This document shows positions 8,515 through 16,381 of a DNA stretch of 35,254 bases, in pieces. The stretch comes from DASTGO01 sp035719045 (lineage in GTDB: Bacteria > Actinomycetota > Actinomycetes > Actinomycetales > Kineosporiaceae). The notes beneath the pieces are model-generated. The model saw only the letters and a program-made list of their open reading frames with translations, was not told the DNA's origin and did no database searches. Location of the stretch: assembly GCA_035719045.1 (NCBI GenBank), contig DASTGO010000169.1, positions 1 to 35,254 on the forward strand, written 5' to 3'. The position numbers and the translations under genes were made by a program. Position 1 is the first letter of the stretch; each line of letters opens with the position of its first letter.

Positions 8515-9501
8515 GTGGGCGAGGTCCGGGACGTGATCATCGTGGGCTCGGGCCCGGCGGGGTACACCGCGGCGATCTACGCGGCGCGGGCGCAGTTGAA
8601 GCCGCTGGTGTTCGAGGGGGCGGTGACCGCCGGCGGTGCGTTGATGAACACCACCGAGGTGGAGAACTTCCCCGGCTTCCCGACCGGGATCCAGGGCCCG
8701 GAGCTGATGGACAACCTGCGGGCTCAGGCAGAGCGTTTCGGCGCGGAGCTGATCCCCGACGACGTCAGCGCCGTCGAGCTGACCGGCCCGATCAAGAAGG
8801 TGTGGACCGGGGACGAGCGGTACGGCGGGCGCACCGAGTACTCCGCGCGGGCGGTGGTCCTGGCGACCGGGTCGGCCTACCGCAAGCTGGACGTGCCGGG
8901 CGAGGAACAGCTGTCCGGGCACGGGGTGTCGTGGTGCGCGACCTGTGACGGGTTCTTCTTCCGTGACCAGGACATCGCCGTGGTCGGTGGTGGGGACAGC
9001 GCCGTCGAGGAGGCCACCTTCCTGACCAGGTTCGCCCGCTCGGTCACCCTGGTCCACCGCCGGGACAGCCTGCGCGCCTCGAAGATCATGCAGCAGCGGG
9101 CATTCAACGACCCGAAGCTGTCCTTCGCGTGGAACGCCGCCCCGGTGGAGGTCCTCGGCACCGACGGCAAGGTCTCGGGACTGCTGTTGGCGGACACCCT
9201 CACCGGACAGCAGCGGACCCTGCCGGTCACCGGCGTGTTCGTGGCGATCGGACATGAGCCGCGCACCGAGCTGGTCAAGGGCCAGGTCGACCTGGACGAC
9301 GCCGGGTACATCACCGTCGCCCACCCGACCACCGCCACCAACCTGCCGGGCGTGTTCGCCTGCGGTGACGTCGTCGACCACACCTACCGGCAGGCCATCA
9401 CCGCCGCCGGCACCGGCTGCTCCGCGGCCCTGGACGCCGAGCGTTACCTCGCGGCCCTCGGCGGCGGCATCACCCAGGCCGACGCCGCCGCCCAGGGCTG
9501 A
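8515..9501 (+). CDS. trxB: Thioredoxin-disulfide reductase
   Basis: This flavoenzyme reduces thioredoxin with NADPH. The 328-residue protein has the N-terminal FAD dinucleotide motif GSGPAG (residues 11-16), the redox-active CATC (Cys141 and Cys144, in WCATCDGFFF) and the NADPH-binding motif GGGDSAVEEA. The C-terminal FAD signature ends in FACGDVVD. Length is normal for the low-molecular-weight TrxB family. GTG start is supported by GAGGAG at 8501-8506, eight bases upstream. It lies downstream of sigM/anti-sigma and upstream of trxA, as in mycobacteria. Confidence 0.97.
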   Translation: MGEVRDVIIVGSGPAGYTAAIYAARAQLKPLVFEGAVTAGGALMNTTEVENFPGFPTGIQGPELMDNLRAQAERFGAELIPDDVSAVELTGPIKKVWTGDERYGGRTEYSARAVVLATGSAYRKLDVPGEEQLSGHGVSWCATCDGFFFRDQDIAVVGGGDSAVEEATFLTRFARSVTLVHRRDSLRASKIMQQRAFNDPKLSFAWNAAPVEVLGTDGKVSGLLLADTLTGQQRTLPVTGVFVAIGHEPRTELVKGQVDLDDAGYITVAHPTTATNLPGVFACGDVVDHTYRQAITAAGTGCSAALDAERYLAALGGGITQADAAAQG

Positions 9502-9569
9502 GCCGTCACCGCTGCGTCGACCCAGGCGCGGCACCGGCACCTGGCGCACAGCTCTCGCACCATCATCGG

Positions 9570-9607
9570 ACCGTACGGGCCCGTCGAGTCGGACGGGCCC
9601 GTACGGT
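9570..9607. terminator. Perfect 16-bp hairpin between trxB and trxA
   Basis: Arms accgtacgggcccgtc and gacgggcccgtacggt pair over 16 bp around a 6-base loop (gagtcg). It lies 68 bases after the trxB stop. There is no T-tract, as is common for actinobacterial terminators. It may terminate or attenuate the trxB message before trxA. Confidence 0.75.
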
Positions 9608-9771
9608 GTCGGAGGCTCCCACCCCCGGCCGGCCTCGGAGCCGTCCGTCGTTGCCCCGGAGACCGGGGTGACGACGGCCACCGCCGAAGCGCAAAGCGGA
9701 CATGCCGAGCTGAGAACCCGTCCAGGCGTGGGACCATCGTCCAGGCAACCGAACCACATGAGGGAGACGAG

Positions 9772-10092
9772 ATGACCGCCAAGGCCGTCACCGACGACAC
9801 CTTCGACGCCGAGGTCCTGAAGTCGGACAAGCCGGTCGTCGTCGACTTCTGGGCGCCGTGGTGCGGGCCATGCCGGCAGGTCTCCCCGATCCTCGACGAG
9901 ATCGCCGCCCAGCACGACGAGATCTCCGTGGTGAAGATCAACTCCGACGAGAACCCCAAGGTGACGGCCCGGTACGGCGTGACCGCGCTGCCGACCCTGG
10001 TGGTCTACTCCGGCGGGGAGATGGTCAAGGCGATCATCGGGGCCAAGCCGAAACCCGCCCTGTTGCGCGAGCTGTCGGACTGGCTCGCCTGA
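9772..10092 (+). CDS. trxA: Thioredoxin
   Basis: A 106-residue thioredoxin with the canonical active site W-C-G-P-C (Cys31 and Cys34, in WAPWCGPCRQ) and the cis-proline segment ALPTLVVY. It is reduced by the neighbouring TrxB and reduces cytosolic protein disulphides. ATG start with GGGAGA a few bases upstream. It is 270 bases from trxB, with a strong hairpin between, so it may be partly independently transcribed. The next gene, cwlM, starts 10 bases after its stop. Confidence 0.97.
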   Translation: MTAKAVTDDTFDAEVLKSDKPVVVDFWAPWCGPCRQVSPILDEIAAQHDEISVVKINSDENPKVTARYGVTALPTLVVYSGGEMVKAIIGAKPKPALLRELSDWLA

Positions 10093-10102
10093 CCGCCCGG
10101 CG

Positions 10103-11356
10103 GTGACCCCCGAATCCATCGCTGCGCCACCGCTGCGACTCGCCGACCGCGGTCCCCGCGTCGCCGCACTGCGCGGCCTGCTCGAACGGGCCGGACAACC
10201 CGTCCCGATCTGCCCCGAGCCCTGCCCGCACACCACCCCGGCGGCCGGTCGTCACGCCGGGGAGGATCCCCAGGAGTACTTCGACGCCCACCTCGAGGTC
10301 GCCGTCCGGGCCTTCCAGCAGCGACGCGGCCTGGTCGCGGACGGGGTCGTCGGCCCGCAGACGGCCCGTGGGCTCGACGCGGCACGCTGGCGGCTGGGCG
10401 ACCGGATCCTGCTCCACACCCCGGGCCATCTGATGCGCGGGGATGACGTCGCGGCCCTTCAGGAACGCCTGGTCGTCCTCGGCATGCTGGCCGGACCGGT
10501 GGACGGCGTCTTCGGCTCGCGGACCGAGATCGCCATGCGCGAACTCCAGCGCGGGCTCGGCCTGGAGTCCGACGGGCTGTGCGGCCCGGACACCCTGCGT
10601 GCGATGGACGCACTGTCCCGGGCGATCGGCGGCGGGGACCCCTGGGCGCTGCGCCAGCAGGCGGACGTGGCCGTGGCCGGTGCCAGCCTGGCCGGCAAGA
10701 CCGTGATCATCGATCCCGCCCACGGCGGTGGCGACCCCGGCCAGGTGGCCAACGGGCTGAGCGAGGCCGAGGTGGTCCTCGACCTGGCCCGCCGGGTCGA
10801 GGGGCGGCTGGCCGCCACCGGGGTGCATGCGGTGCTCACCCGCGGAGCCGGCTCCTGCCCGGGGGGCGAGGACCGGGCGTGGCTGGCCGCGGAGGCCGGA
10901 GCCGACGTGCTGGTGTCGCTGCACTGCGACGGGAACGCCTCGCCGCAGGCCTCCGGGGTGGCCACCTTCTACTGGGGTGACGCCCGGATCGGAGCCCGCT
11001 CGGCGACCGGCAGGCAGTTGGCCACCCTGGTCCAGCGCGAGGTGGTGGCCAGGACCGGAATGGCCGACCTGCGCACGCATGCCTGCACGTTCGACATCCT
11101 CCGGCTGACCAGGATGCCGGCCGTCCAGGTCGAGCTCGGCTATCTGACCAACGCCGAGGACGCCCAGCGGCTGGCCGACCCGCTGTTCCGGGACGTGGTC
11201 GCGGAAGCTCTCGTGGTCGCCATCCAGCGGCTCTACCTCGGCGAGGACGACCGGGCCACCGGCACCCTGCGGCTGGACGACGTGATGGCGCGGGCCGGAC
11301 TCTTCAAAGCCGGACGTGCCCTGGAAGCCGGACCCTCCCTGGTCAGCGGCCACTGA
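10103..11356 (+). CDS. cwlM: CwlM-like N-acetylmuramoyl-L-alanine amidase family protein
   Basis: The 417-residue product has two peptidoglycan-binding type-1 repeats (about residues 10-90 and 100-170; LQRGLGLESDGLCGPDTLRAM is partly shown as LESDGLCGPDTLRAM). An Amidase_3 domain follows (about residues 195-380). The zinc-site residues are all visible: His in IDPAHGG, Glu in LSEAEVVLD, His in SLHCDGN and the catalytic Glu in VQVELGYLTN. No signal peptide is seen, so it is predicted to be cytoplasmic. In mycobacteria cytoplasmic phosphorylated CwlM activates MurA rather than cleaving wall. Position after trxB-trxA matches Rv3915. The GTG start has only a weak ribosome binding site and is probably coupled to trxA. 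Confidence 0.9.
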   Translation: MTPESIAAPPLRLADRGPRVAALRGLLERAGQPVPICPEPCPHTTPAAGRHAGEDPQEYFDAHLEVAVRAFQQRRGLVADGVVGPQTARGLDAARWRLGDRILLHTPGHLMRGDDVAALQERLVVLGMLAGPVDGVFGSRTEIAMRELQRGLGLESDGLCGPDTLRAMDALSRAIGGGDPWALRQQADVAVAGASLAGKTVIIDPAHGGGDPGQVANGLSEAEVVLDLARRVEGRLAATGVHAVLTRGAGSCPGGEDRAWLAAEAGADVLVSLHCDGNASPQASGVATFYWGDARIGARSATGRQLATLVQREVVARTGMADLRTHACTFDILRLTRMPAVQVELGYLTNAEDAQRLADPLFRDVVAEALVVAIQRLYLGEDDRATGTLRLDDVMARAGLFKAGRALEAGPSLVSGH

Positions 11357-11398
11357 ACCGTCCCGGCCACTGAACCGTCCCGGCCACTGAACCATCCC
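11348..11398 (+). repeat. Three 17-bp tandem repeats across the cwlM stop codon
   Basis: Three head-to-tail copies of ggccactgaaccgtccc (the third has one change, g to a). The cwlM stop TGA lies in the first copy, and each later copy also brings an in-frame-independent TGA. Probably a local duplication. Confidence 0.9.
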
Positions 11399-11408
11399 TT
11401 GACGCACT

Positions 11409-11440
11409 TCGGCCCGGATCCCCCGCGGGGTCCGGGCCGA
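11409..11440. terminator. Bidirectional hairpin terminator between cwlM and the GNAT gene
   Basis: The arms tcggcccgga and tccgggccga pair perfectly, then after one bulged T a cccc/gggg stem closes on a cgc loop. It sits between two convergent genes, so it can serve both. Confidence 0.75.
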
Positions 11441-11468
11441 GTCGTCGGTGGTCGCCGCTGCGGCGATC

Positions 11469-12125
11469 TCAGTGGCTGGCGCGGTGCTGGGTGGTCAGGG
11501 CCGGCGGCCGCACCGAGCCGAGGATCCGTTCCAGGGCCTGCTCGACGTCCTCCCGCCAGGACAGCGCCGTCTTGAGGTCCAGCCGCAGCCGCGGGTACCG
11601 GTGGTGCTGCCGGACGGTCTTGAAGCCGACCGAGAGCAGGAAGTCCGCGGGGACCAGGCAGGCGGAGCTCTCCGACTCCTCCGGCTCGGCCGCAGCTGCC
11701 GCGGCGGCCAGACCGAACGCCTCGATGGCCCGGACCCCGCGACGGGTGAGGTCCTTCGCGGCCCCCTGGACCAGCATCCGGGCCAGTCCCCCGCCGCGGT
11801 GCTCGGGACGGATCCGGGCGGCCATCAGCAGCACGGCGTCCCCGCTCACCGGAGAGGTGGGGAAGGCCATCGACCGCGGGACGAAGGCCGGCGGCGCGTA
11901 CAGCACGAATCCGGCGGCGTCGTCGTCCACGTAGGCGATCCGGCCGCAGGACCCCCACTCCAGCAGCGTCGCCGACACCCATGCCTCCTTCTCGAAGGCG
12001 GTGTCACCGACCTCGGTGGCCCGGCGCGCGGCGACCGGGTCCAGTTCCCAGACGACGCAGCCGCGGCAGGGGTCCGGCAGGTCGGGGAGGGTGTCGAGGG
12101 TGAGGGGAGCCAGCCTGCGGGCCAT
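11469..12125 (-). CDS. GNAT-family acetyltransferase (Rv3916c-like)
   Basis: The 218-residue protein has the GNAT acetyl-CoA motif in IRPEHRGGGLARMLVQGAAKDL (given here as RPEHRGGGLARMLVQGA), following a beta strand DAVLLMAARI. The C-terminal part contains ADFLLSVGFKTVRQHHRYPRL (GFKTVRQHHRYPRL), typical of the GNAT beta6/beta7 end. Near the N-terminus is CRGC, a possible metal or redox pair. It occupies the place of M. tuberculosis Rv3916c, between cwlM and parB. Substrate unknown. Its ATG overlaps the stop of the small membrane-protein gene by one base (TGATG), so the two are likely co-translated. Confidence 0.85.
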   Translation of the reverse strand: MARRLAPLTLDTLPDLPDPCRGCVVWELDPVAARRATEVGDTAFEKEAWVSATLLEWGSCGRIAYVDDDAAGFVLYAPPAFVPRSMAFPTSPVSGDAVLLMAARIRPEHRGGGLARMLVQGAAKDLTRRGVRAIEAFGLAAAAAAAEPEESESSACLVPADFLLSVGFKTVRQHHRYPRLRLDLKTALSWREDVEQALERILGSVRPPALTTQHRASH

Positions 12126-12412
12126 CAGTCCCCTGCTCCCGCGCCGTCGGGACCACCGGAGTGACGCCGCGGTCCTGAGGCGCTGACTGCGGGCTCCTGG
12201 TCCTGGTCGGCGAGGCCGCCCGGCTGCCCCGGCAGGAGGGGGAGCTCATCCGGGGCGGACGGCAGGCCGGTATAGGGGATCTCGGGATCCGGCCCCGGCA
12301 GGGGGATCACGCCGGGTGCCGTATGAGTACTGCGGGGGCGCAGCAGCGCGATCAGGAATCCCGCCACGGCCCCGCCGACGAGACCCGCGAACACCAGGCG
12401 CCCAAGCCGCAT
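12125..12412 (-). CDS. Small single-pass membrane protein of unknown function
   Basis: A 95-residue product starting MRLGRLVFAGLVGGAVAGFL, with one N-terminal membrane helix and a hydrophilic Pro/Gly-rich tail (VIPLPGPDPEIPYTGLPSAP). The ATG at 12412 has GGGAG six bases upstream. The frame stays open a further 63 codons upstream, but that part is Arg/Ser-rich and lacks a better start. It is coupled to the GNAT gene by a TGATG junction. I recognise no family; a partner or anchor for the acetyltransferase is only a guess. Confidence 0.65.
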   Translation of the reverse strand: MRLGRLVFAGLVGGAVAGFLIALLRPRSTHTAPGVIPLPGPDPEIPYTGLPSAPDELPLLPGQPGGLADQDQEPAVSASGPRRHSGGPDGAGAGD

Positions 12413-12566
12413 GCGAGACTCCCGTGAACGAGCGGGTGATGGTGACGACGTCGCGTCGCTCCCAAGAGATGGTACGCAGGTCCCTGTACCCGGGTGAAGC
12501 ACCACGCGATGCGATCCTGCTCCAAAACGTAAGAATCGGCGCAAACGCACAGAGAAGGGACGGAAC

Positions 12567-13976
12567 ATGGCATCCGACAGCAGCAGCCGTCGCACGGGCA
12601 CCGTCGAGGCGCAGGGGGTCGCGACCGCAGCGGCCGGCGCCGCTGCTGCCGCCGCCGCCCCTGCACCGGTACCTGTGCACGGCTCCCGTCTGGACCGTTG
12701 GGTCGACGACTATGCCGCCCGCACCCGCCGGATGACCGTCTCGGAGATCCGGGCGCTGTTCGCCGTGGCCAGCCGCCCCGAGGTGGTCTCACTGGCCGGC
12801 GGGATGCCCTTCCTGTCCGCCCTTCCGCTCGACGTGGTCGGGGACGCCCTGGGCCGGCTCGTCGCCGAGCGCGGGACGGTGGCGCTGCAGTACGGCTCCG
12901 GACAGGGCGACCCCCTGCTGCGCGAGCAGATCGTCCAGGTGATGGCCCCCCAGCGGGTGCAGGCCCACCCGGACGACATCGTCGTGACCACCGGCTCGCA
13001 GCAGGCCCTCGACCTGGTCACCCGGATCTTCGTGGACCCCGGTGACGTCGTCGTCGCGGAGGCCCCGAGCTACGTCGGTGCGCTGGGGGTGTTCGAGGCC
13101 TACCAGGCGGATGTCGTGCACGTGCCCCTCGACGACGACGGGCTGATCCCGGCCGCGCTGGAGGAGGCGCTGACCCGGCTGGAGCGCCAGGGCCGGCGGG
13201 TGAAGCTGCTGTACACGGTCCCGAACCACCACAACCCCGCCGGGGTGACCCTGTCCGCCGCCCGCCGCCCGCAGATCATCGAGATCGCCCAGCGGCACGG
13301 CGTGCTCGTGCTGGAGGACGACCCGTACGGACTGCTCGGTTTCGAGGGCGACCCGCTGCCGTCGCTGCAGCAGCTCGACCCGGACGGCGTGATCTACCTC
13401 GGGTCGTTCTCGAAGACGTTCGCCCCGGGCTTCCGGGTCGGCTGGGCGGTGGCCCCGCACGCCGTCCGGGAGAAGCTGGTGCTGGCCAGCGAGGCCTCCA
13501 TCCTCTGCCCGAGCGCGTTCAGCCAGGCCTCCGTCTCGACGTACCTGGCGACCCAGGACTGGATGGGTCAGGTGCACACGTTCCGCGCGATCTACCGGGA
13601 GCGTGCGGAGGCCACCCTGAGCGCACTGGCCGACCTGATGCCCCGGGCCCGGTGGACCACCCCGAAGGGCGGCTTCTACGTCTGGGTCACCCTCCCGGAC
13701 GGGCTGGACGCCAAGGCGATGCTGCCCCGGGCGATCACCGAGCGGGTGGCCTATGTACCCGGGACCGGTTTCTACGCGGACGGCCAGGGCCGGGACAGCA
13801 TGCGCCTGTCGTACTGCTACCCCACCCCGGAGCGGATCCGGGAGGGCGTGCGCCGGCTGGCCGCGGTGATCGACGCCGAGCTGGAGGTCCGGGAGACGTT
13901 CGGGCCGAGCACCGGGGAGGACGGTGGGACGGGCCCCCGCGGCGGGGTGCAGTCCCCCGCGCCGGACCTGACCTGA
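12567..13976 (+). CDS. PLP-dependent aminotransferase (class I/II, LysN/2-aminoadipate-like)
   Basis: The 469-residue protein has the fold-type I signatures. These are the glycine-rich GSQQALDL, the substrate/cofactor segment YTVPNHHNPAGVTLS, LVLEDDPYGLLGFEG with the PLP-ring Asp, and SFSKTFAPGFRVGW with the Schiff-base Lys at about residue 283. It resembles the aminotransferase half of MocR-type proteins but has no GntR DNA-binding domain; the first 40 residues are Ala/Pro-rich. ATG start with AGAAGGGA upstream. Specific substrate cannot be read from the sequence. It precedes the D-Ala-D-Ala ligase-like gene by 30 bases and may share its transcript. Confidence 0.9.
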   Translation: MASDSSSRRTGTVEAQGVATAAAGAAAAAAAPAPVPVHGSRLDRWVDDYAARTRRMTVSEIRALFAVASRPEVVSLAGGMPFLSALPLDVVGDALGRLVAERGTVALQYGSGQGDPLLREQIVQVMAPQRVQAHPDDIVVTTGSQQALDLVTRIFVDPGDVVVAEAPSYVGALGVFEAYQADVVHVPLDDDGLIPAALEEALTRLERQGRRVKLLYTVPNHHNPAGVTLSAARRPQIIEIAQRHGVLVLEDDPYGLLGFEGDPLPSLQQLDPDGVIYLGSFSKTFAPGFRVGWAVAPHAVREKLVLASEASILCPSAFSQASVSTYLATQDWMGQVHTFRAIYRERAEATLSALADLMPRARWTTPKGGFYVWVTLPDGLDAKAMLPRAITERVAYVPGTGFYADGQGRDSMRLSYCYPTPERIREGVRRLAAVIDAELEVRETFGPSTGEDGGTGPRGGVQSPAPDLT

Positions 13977-14006
13977 TCCCGCCGCACACCGCCTGGGGAG
14001 GCATCC

Positions 14007-14969
14007 GTGAACACCGATCCTCGAGTCCTCATCCTGGCCGGAGGGTTGTCCCATGAGCGGGACGTGTCCCTGCGGTCGGGGCGCCGGGTGGCGGAGGCAC
14101 TGCGGGACGCCGGCTGCCAGGTGGACGTCCGTGACGTGGACGCCCACCTGCTCCCGGCTCTGGCCGACCTGCGCCCGGACGTGGTCTGGCCGCTGCTGCA
14201 CGGTGCGACGGGTGAGGACGGCGCGATCCGCGATGTCCTCGACCTGCTCGGGGTGCCGTACGTGGGCTCGGTCCCGGCGGCCTGCCGGGTGGCCTGGGAC
14301 AAGCCGGTCGCCAAGTCCGTCGCCCGGGCGGCCGGCCTGGCCACGCCCGACTCGGTGGCCCTGCCGCACGGGACGTTCCGGGAGCTGGGCGCCCAGCCGG
14401 TGCTCGGGGCGATCCTCGACCGGCTGGGACTGCCGCTGGTGGTGAAGCCGGCGCGCGGGGGGTCCGCCCTCGGGGTGAGCGTGGTCCGCACGGCTGGGGA
14501 GCTGCCCCGGGCGATGGTGGACTGCTTCGCCTACGGGGACGTGGCCCTGGTGGAACGGTTCGTCGACGGGGTCGAGGTAGCGGTCAGCGTGGTCGACGCC
14601 GGGGACGGCCCGACCGCGCTGCCGTCGGTCGAGATCGTCGCCGACGGCGGGATGTACAACTACGACGCGCGGTACACCGCGGGGGCCACGGAGTTCTTCT
14701 GCCCGGCCCGGCTGACCGACGCCGCGGCTGCCGCGGTCCGGGAGGCTGCGGTCACCGCGCACCAGGCCTTCGGGCTGCGCCACCTCTCCCGGACGGATCT
14801 CGTGGTCGACCGATTCGGCCAGCCGTGGTTCCTCGAGGTGAACGTCGCTCCCGGGATGACCGAGACCTCGCTGCTGCCACAGTCCGTGGAAGCGGCCGGT
14901 GAGGCGGCCGGTCCCCTGTACCGGAGTCTGGTGGAGGCGGCAGCCCGCACCGCCGTCGCAGAGGGGTAG
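14007..14969 (+). CDS. D-alanine--D-alanine ligase-like ATP-grasp protein
   Basis: The 320-residue product shows Ddl motifs in order. They are GGLSHERDVSLRSG, HGATGEDGAIRDVLDLLGVP, DKPVAKSVARAAGL, VVKPARGGSALGVSVV, the omega-loop-like YNYDARYTAGATEFFCPA and LEVNVAPGMTETSL, with the metal-binding Glu/Asn. These match enzymes that join two D-alanines for peptidoglycan precursors. It is somewhat shorter than the usual 350-370 residues, and the standard GSS is GSA here, so a paralogue with a different acceptor is possible. GTG start with GGGGAGG upstream. It follows the PLP aminotransferase and is followed by a strong terminator. Confidence 0.88.
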   Translation: MNTDPRVLILAGGLSHERDVSLRSGRRVAEALRDAGCQVDVRDVDAHLLPALADLRPDVVWPLLHGATGEDGAIRDVLDLLGVPYVGSVPAACRVAWDKPVAKSVARAAGLATPDSVALPHGTFRELGAQPVLGAILDRLGLPLVVKPARGGSALGVSVVRTAGELPRAMVDCFAYGDVALVERFVDGVEVAVSVVDAGDGPTALPSVEIVADGGMYNYDARYTAGATEFFCPARLTDAAAAAVREAAVTAHQAFGLRHLSRTDLVVDRFGQPWFLEVNVAPGMTETSLLPQSVEAAGEAAGPLYRSLVEAAARTAVAEG

Positions 14970-15033
14970 CATCCGGGACGGAGGGACCGACGGATCGTCG
15001 AGCCGCCGGTCCACCACCCAGGCGATAGCTGAT

Positions 15034-15079
15034 ACGCATCGAGGGGCGGAACCCGATCGGGTTCCGCCCCTCGATGCGT
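15034..15079. terminator. Perfect 21-bp-stem bidirectional terminator between the Ddl-like gene and parB
   Basis: The arms at 15034-15054 and 15059-15079 (acgcatcgagg... and ...cctcgatgcgt) are exact reverse complements over 21 bp around a gatc loop. It lies between convergent genes, 16 bases from the parB stop. Confidence 0.85.
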
Positions 15080-15094
15080 CTGCCGGCCGGGCCG

Positions 15095-16381
15095 TCAGCC
15101 CTTGAACGCCCCGCGGACCTCCGGGGACATCAGGCCGAGGATCCGGTTGAGGTCGTCCACGCTGGCGAAGTCGATCGTCAGCTTGCCCCGGGTCTTGCCG
15201 AGGGCGATGGAGACCCGGGTGTCCAGCCGGTCACCGAGCCGGCCGGCCAGGTCGTTGAGCTCACCCGTGTAGGTGCCGGCCCGGGGGCGCCGCTTGGCCG
15301 GCTTGGCCACCGGACCGTCCCCGAGCGCGACGATCTCCTCGACGGCCCGCACCGACAGTCCCTCGGAGACGATCCGGGCGGCCAGCCGCTCCATCGCGTC
15401 GGTGTCCTCGAGGCCGAGCAGGGATCGGGCGTGGCCGGCGCTGAGCACCCCCGCGGCGACCCGGCGCTGGACCTGCGGAGGCAGACGCAGCAACCGGATG
15501 GTGTTGCTGATCTGTGGGCGGGAACGGCCGATCTTCGTGGCCAGTTCCTCATGCGTGCAGCCGAAGTCCTCCAGGAGTTGCTGGTACGCGGCGGCCTCTT
15601 CGAGCGGGTTCAGCTCACTGCGGTGCAGGTTCTCCAGCAGGGCGTCGCGAAGCATCTGGTCGTCGGCGGTGTCCCGGATGATCGCGGGGATCCGGTCCAG
15701 GCCGGCCTCCTTGGTGGCGCGCCAGCGACGCTCACCCATGATCAGCTCGTACCGGGGCTCACCGTTCTCGGGCTCGACCCGCCGGACGACGACCGGCTGC
15801 AGGACGCCGATCTCGCGGACCGAGTGGACCAACTCGGCGAGCGCTTCCTCGTCGAACACCTGCCGAGGCTGGCGCGGGTTCGGCCGGATCGCGCCGACCG
15901 CGAGTTCGGCGAACTCCGCGCCCGGCACGGGCACGAGTTCCACCCCGTCCCTGGCCTCGGCCCCCGGCTGTGCCGGGCGAGAGATGTCGACCGTTCCCGG
16001 GGCCACCGAGGCGTGATCGCCGTCGATCACAGCCGCCGCGGGGTCACCGCTCACCGAGGACGCGCCACCGGATTCCGGCCGCTGCTGGCCCGGCGCCCGC
16101 AGGAGGCCGGGAGCATGCCCCGGAACCCCGGGGACGGCAGGCCGGACCACATGCCCCTCGCCGGGCAGGCGACCGTCGGTGTGCCGGGCTTCGGGGGCGG
16201 TCACGGCCGGCGGACGTTCCTGGGTAAGGACACCGGTCGCGCCGCGTCCTGCGGCGGCGCCGTCACCCTCGGACTTGCCGGGGAAGAAGACGTCGACCGG
16301 ACGGTCACCGGTGCCGCTGGCCGGGGTGGCCGGGATCAGGGCGCCTAGTCCGCGGCCCAGTCCCCGTCGCTTCTCACTCAC
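15095..16381 (-). CDS. parB: Chromosome-partitioning protein ParB
   Basis: ParB binds parS near the origin, loads as a CTP-dependent clamp, spreads, and stimulates ParA. The 428-residue protein begins SEKRRGLGRGLGALIP, the ParA-interacting N-terminal motif, followed by a disordered linker of about 120 residues. The CTP-binding domain contains the GERRWRAT box (about residue 215) and ENLHRSELNPLEEA. The helix-turn-helix region is THEELATKIGRSRPQISNTI, then GHARSLL and a C-terminal dimerisation domain. The GTG start overlaps the parA stop in GTGA; the frame remains open upstream only because it runs antiphase through parA. Length exceeds the usual 300-350 because of the linker. Confidence 0.96.
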   Translation of the reverse strand: MSEKRRGLGRGLGALIPATPASGTGDRPVDVFFPGKSEGDGAAAGRGATGVLTQERPPAVTAPEARHTDGRLPGEGHVVRPAVPGVPGHAPGLLRAPGQQRPESGGASSVSGDPAAAVIDGDHASVAPGTVDISRPAQPGAEARDGVELVPVPGAEFAELAVGAIRPNPRQPRQVFDEEALAELVHSVREIGVLQPVVVRRVEPENGEPRYELIMGERRWRATKEAGLDRIPAIIRDTADDQMLRDALLENLHRSELNPLEEAAAYQQLLEDFGCTHEELATKIGRSRPQISNTIRLLRLPPQVQRRVAAGVLSAGHARSLLGLEDTDAMERLAARIVSEGLSVRAVEEIVALGDGPVAKPAKRRPRAGTYTGELNDLAGRLGDRLDTRVSIALGKTRGKLTIDFASVDDLNRILGLMSPEVRGAFKG

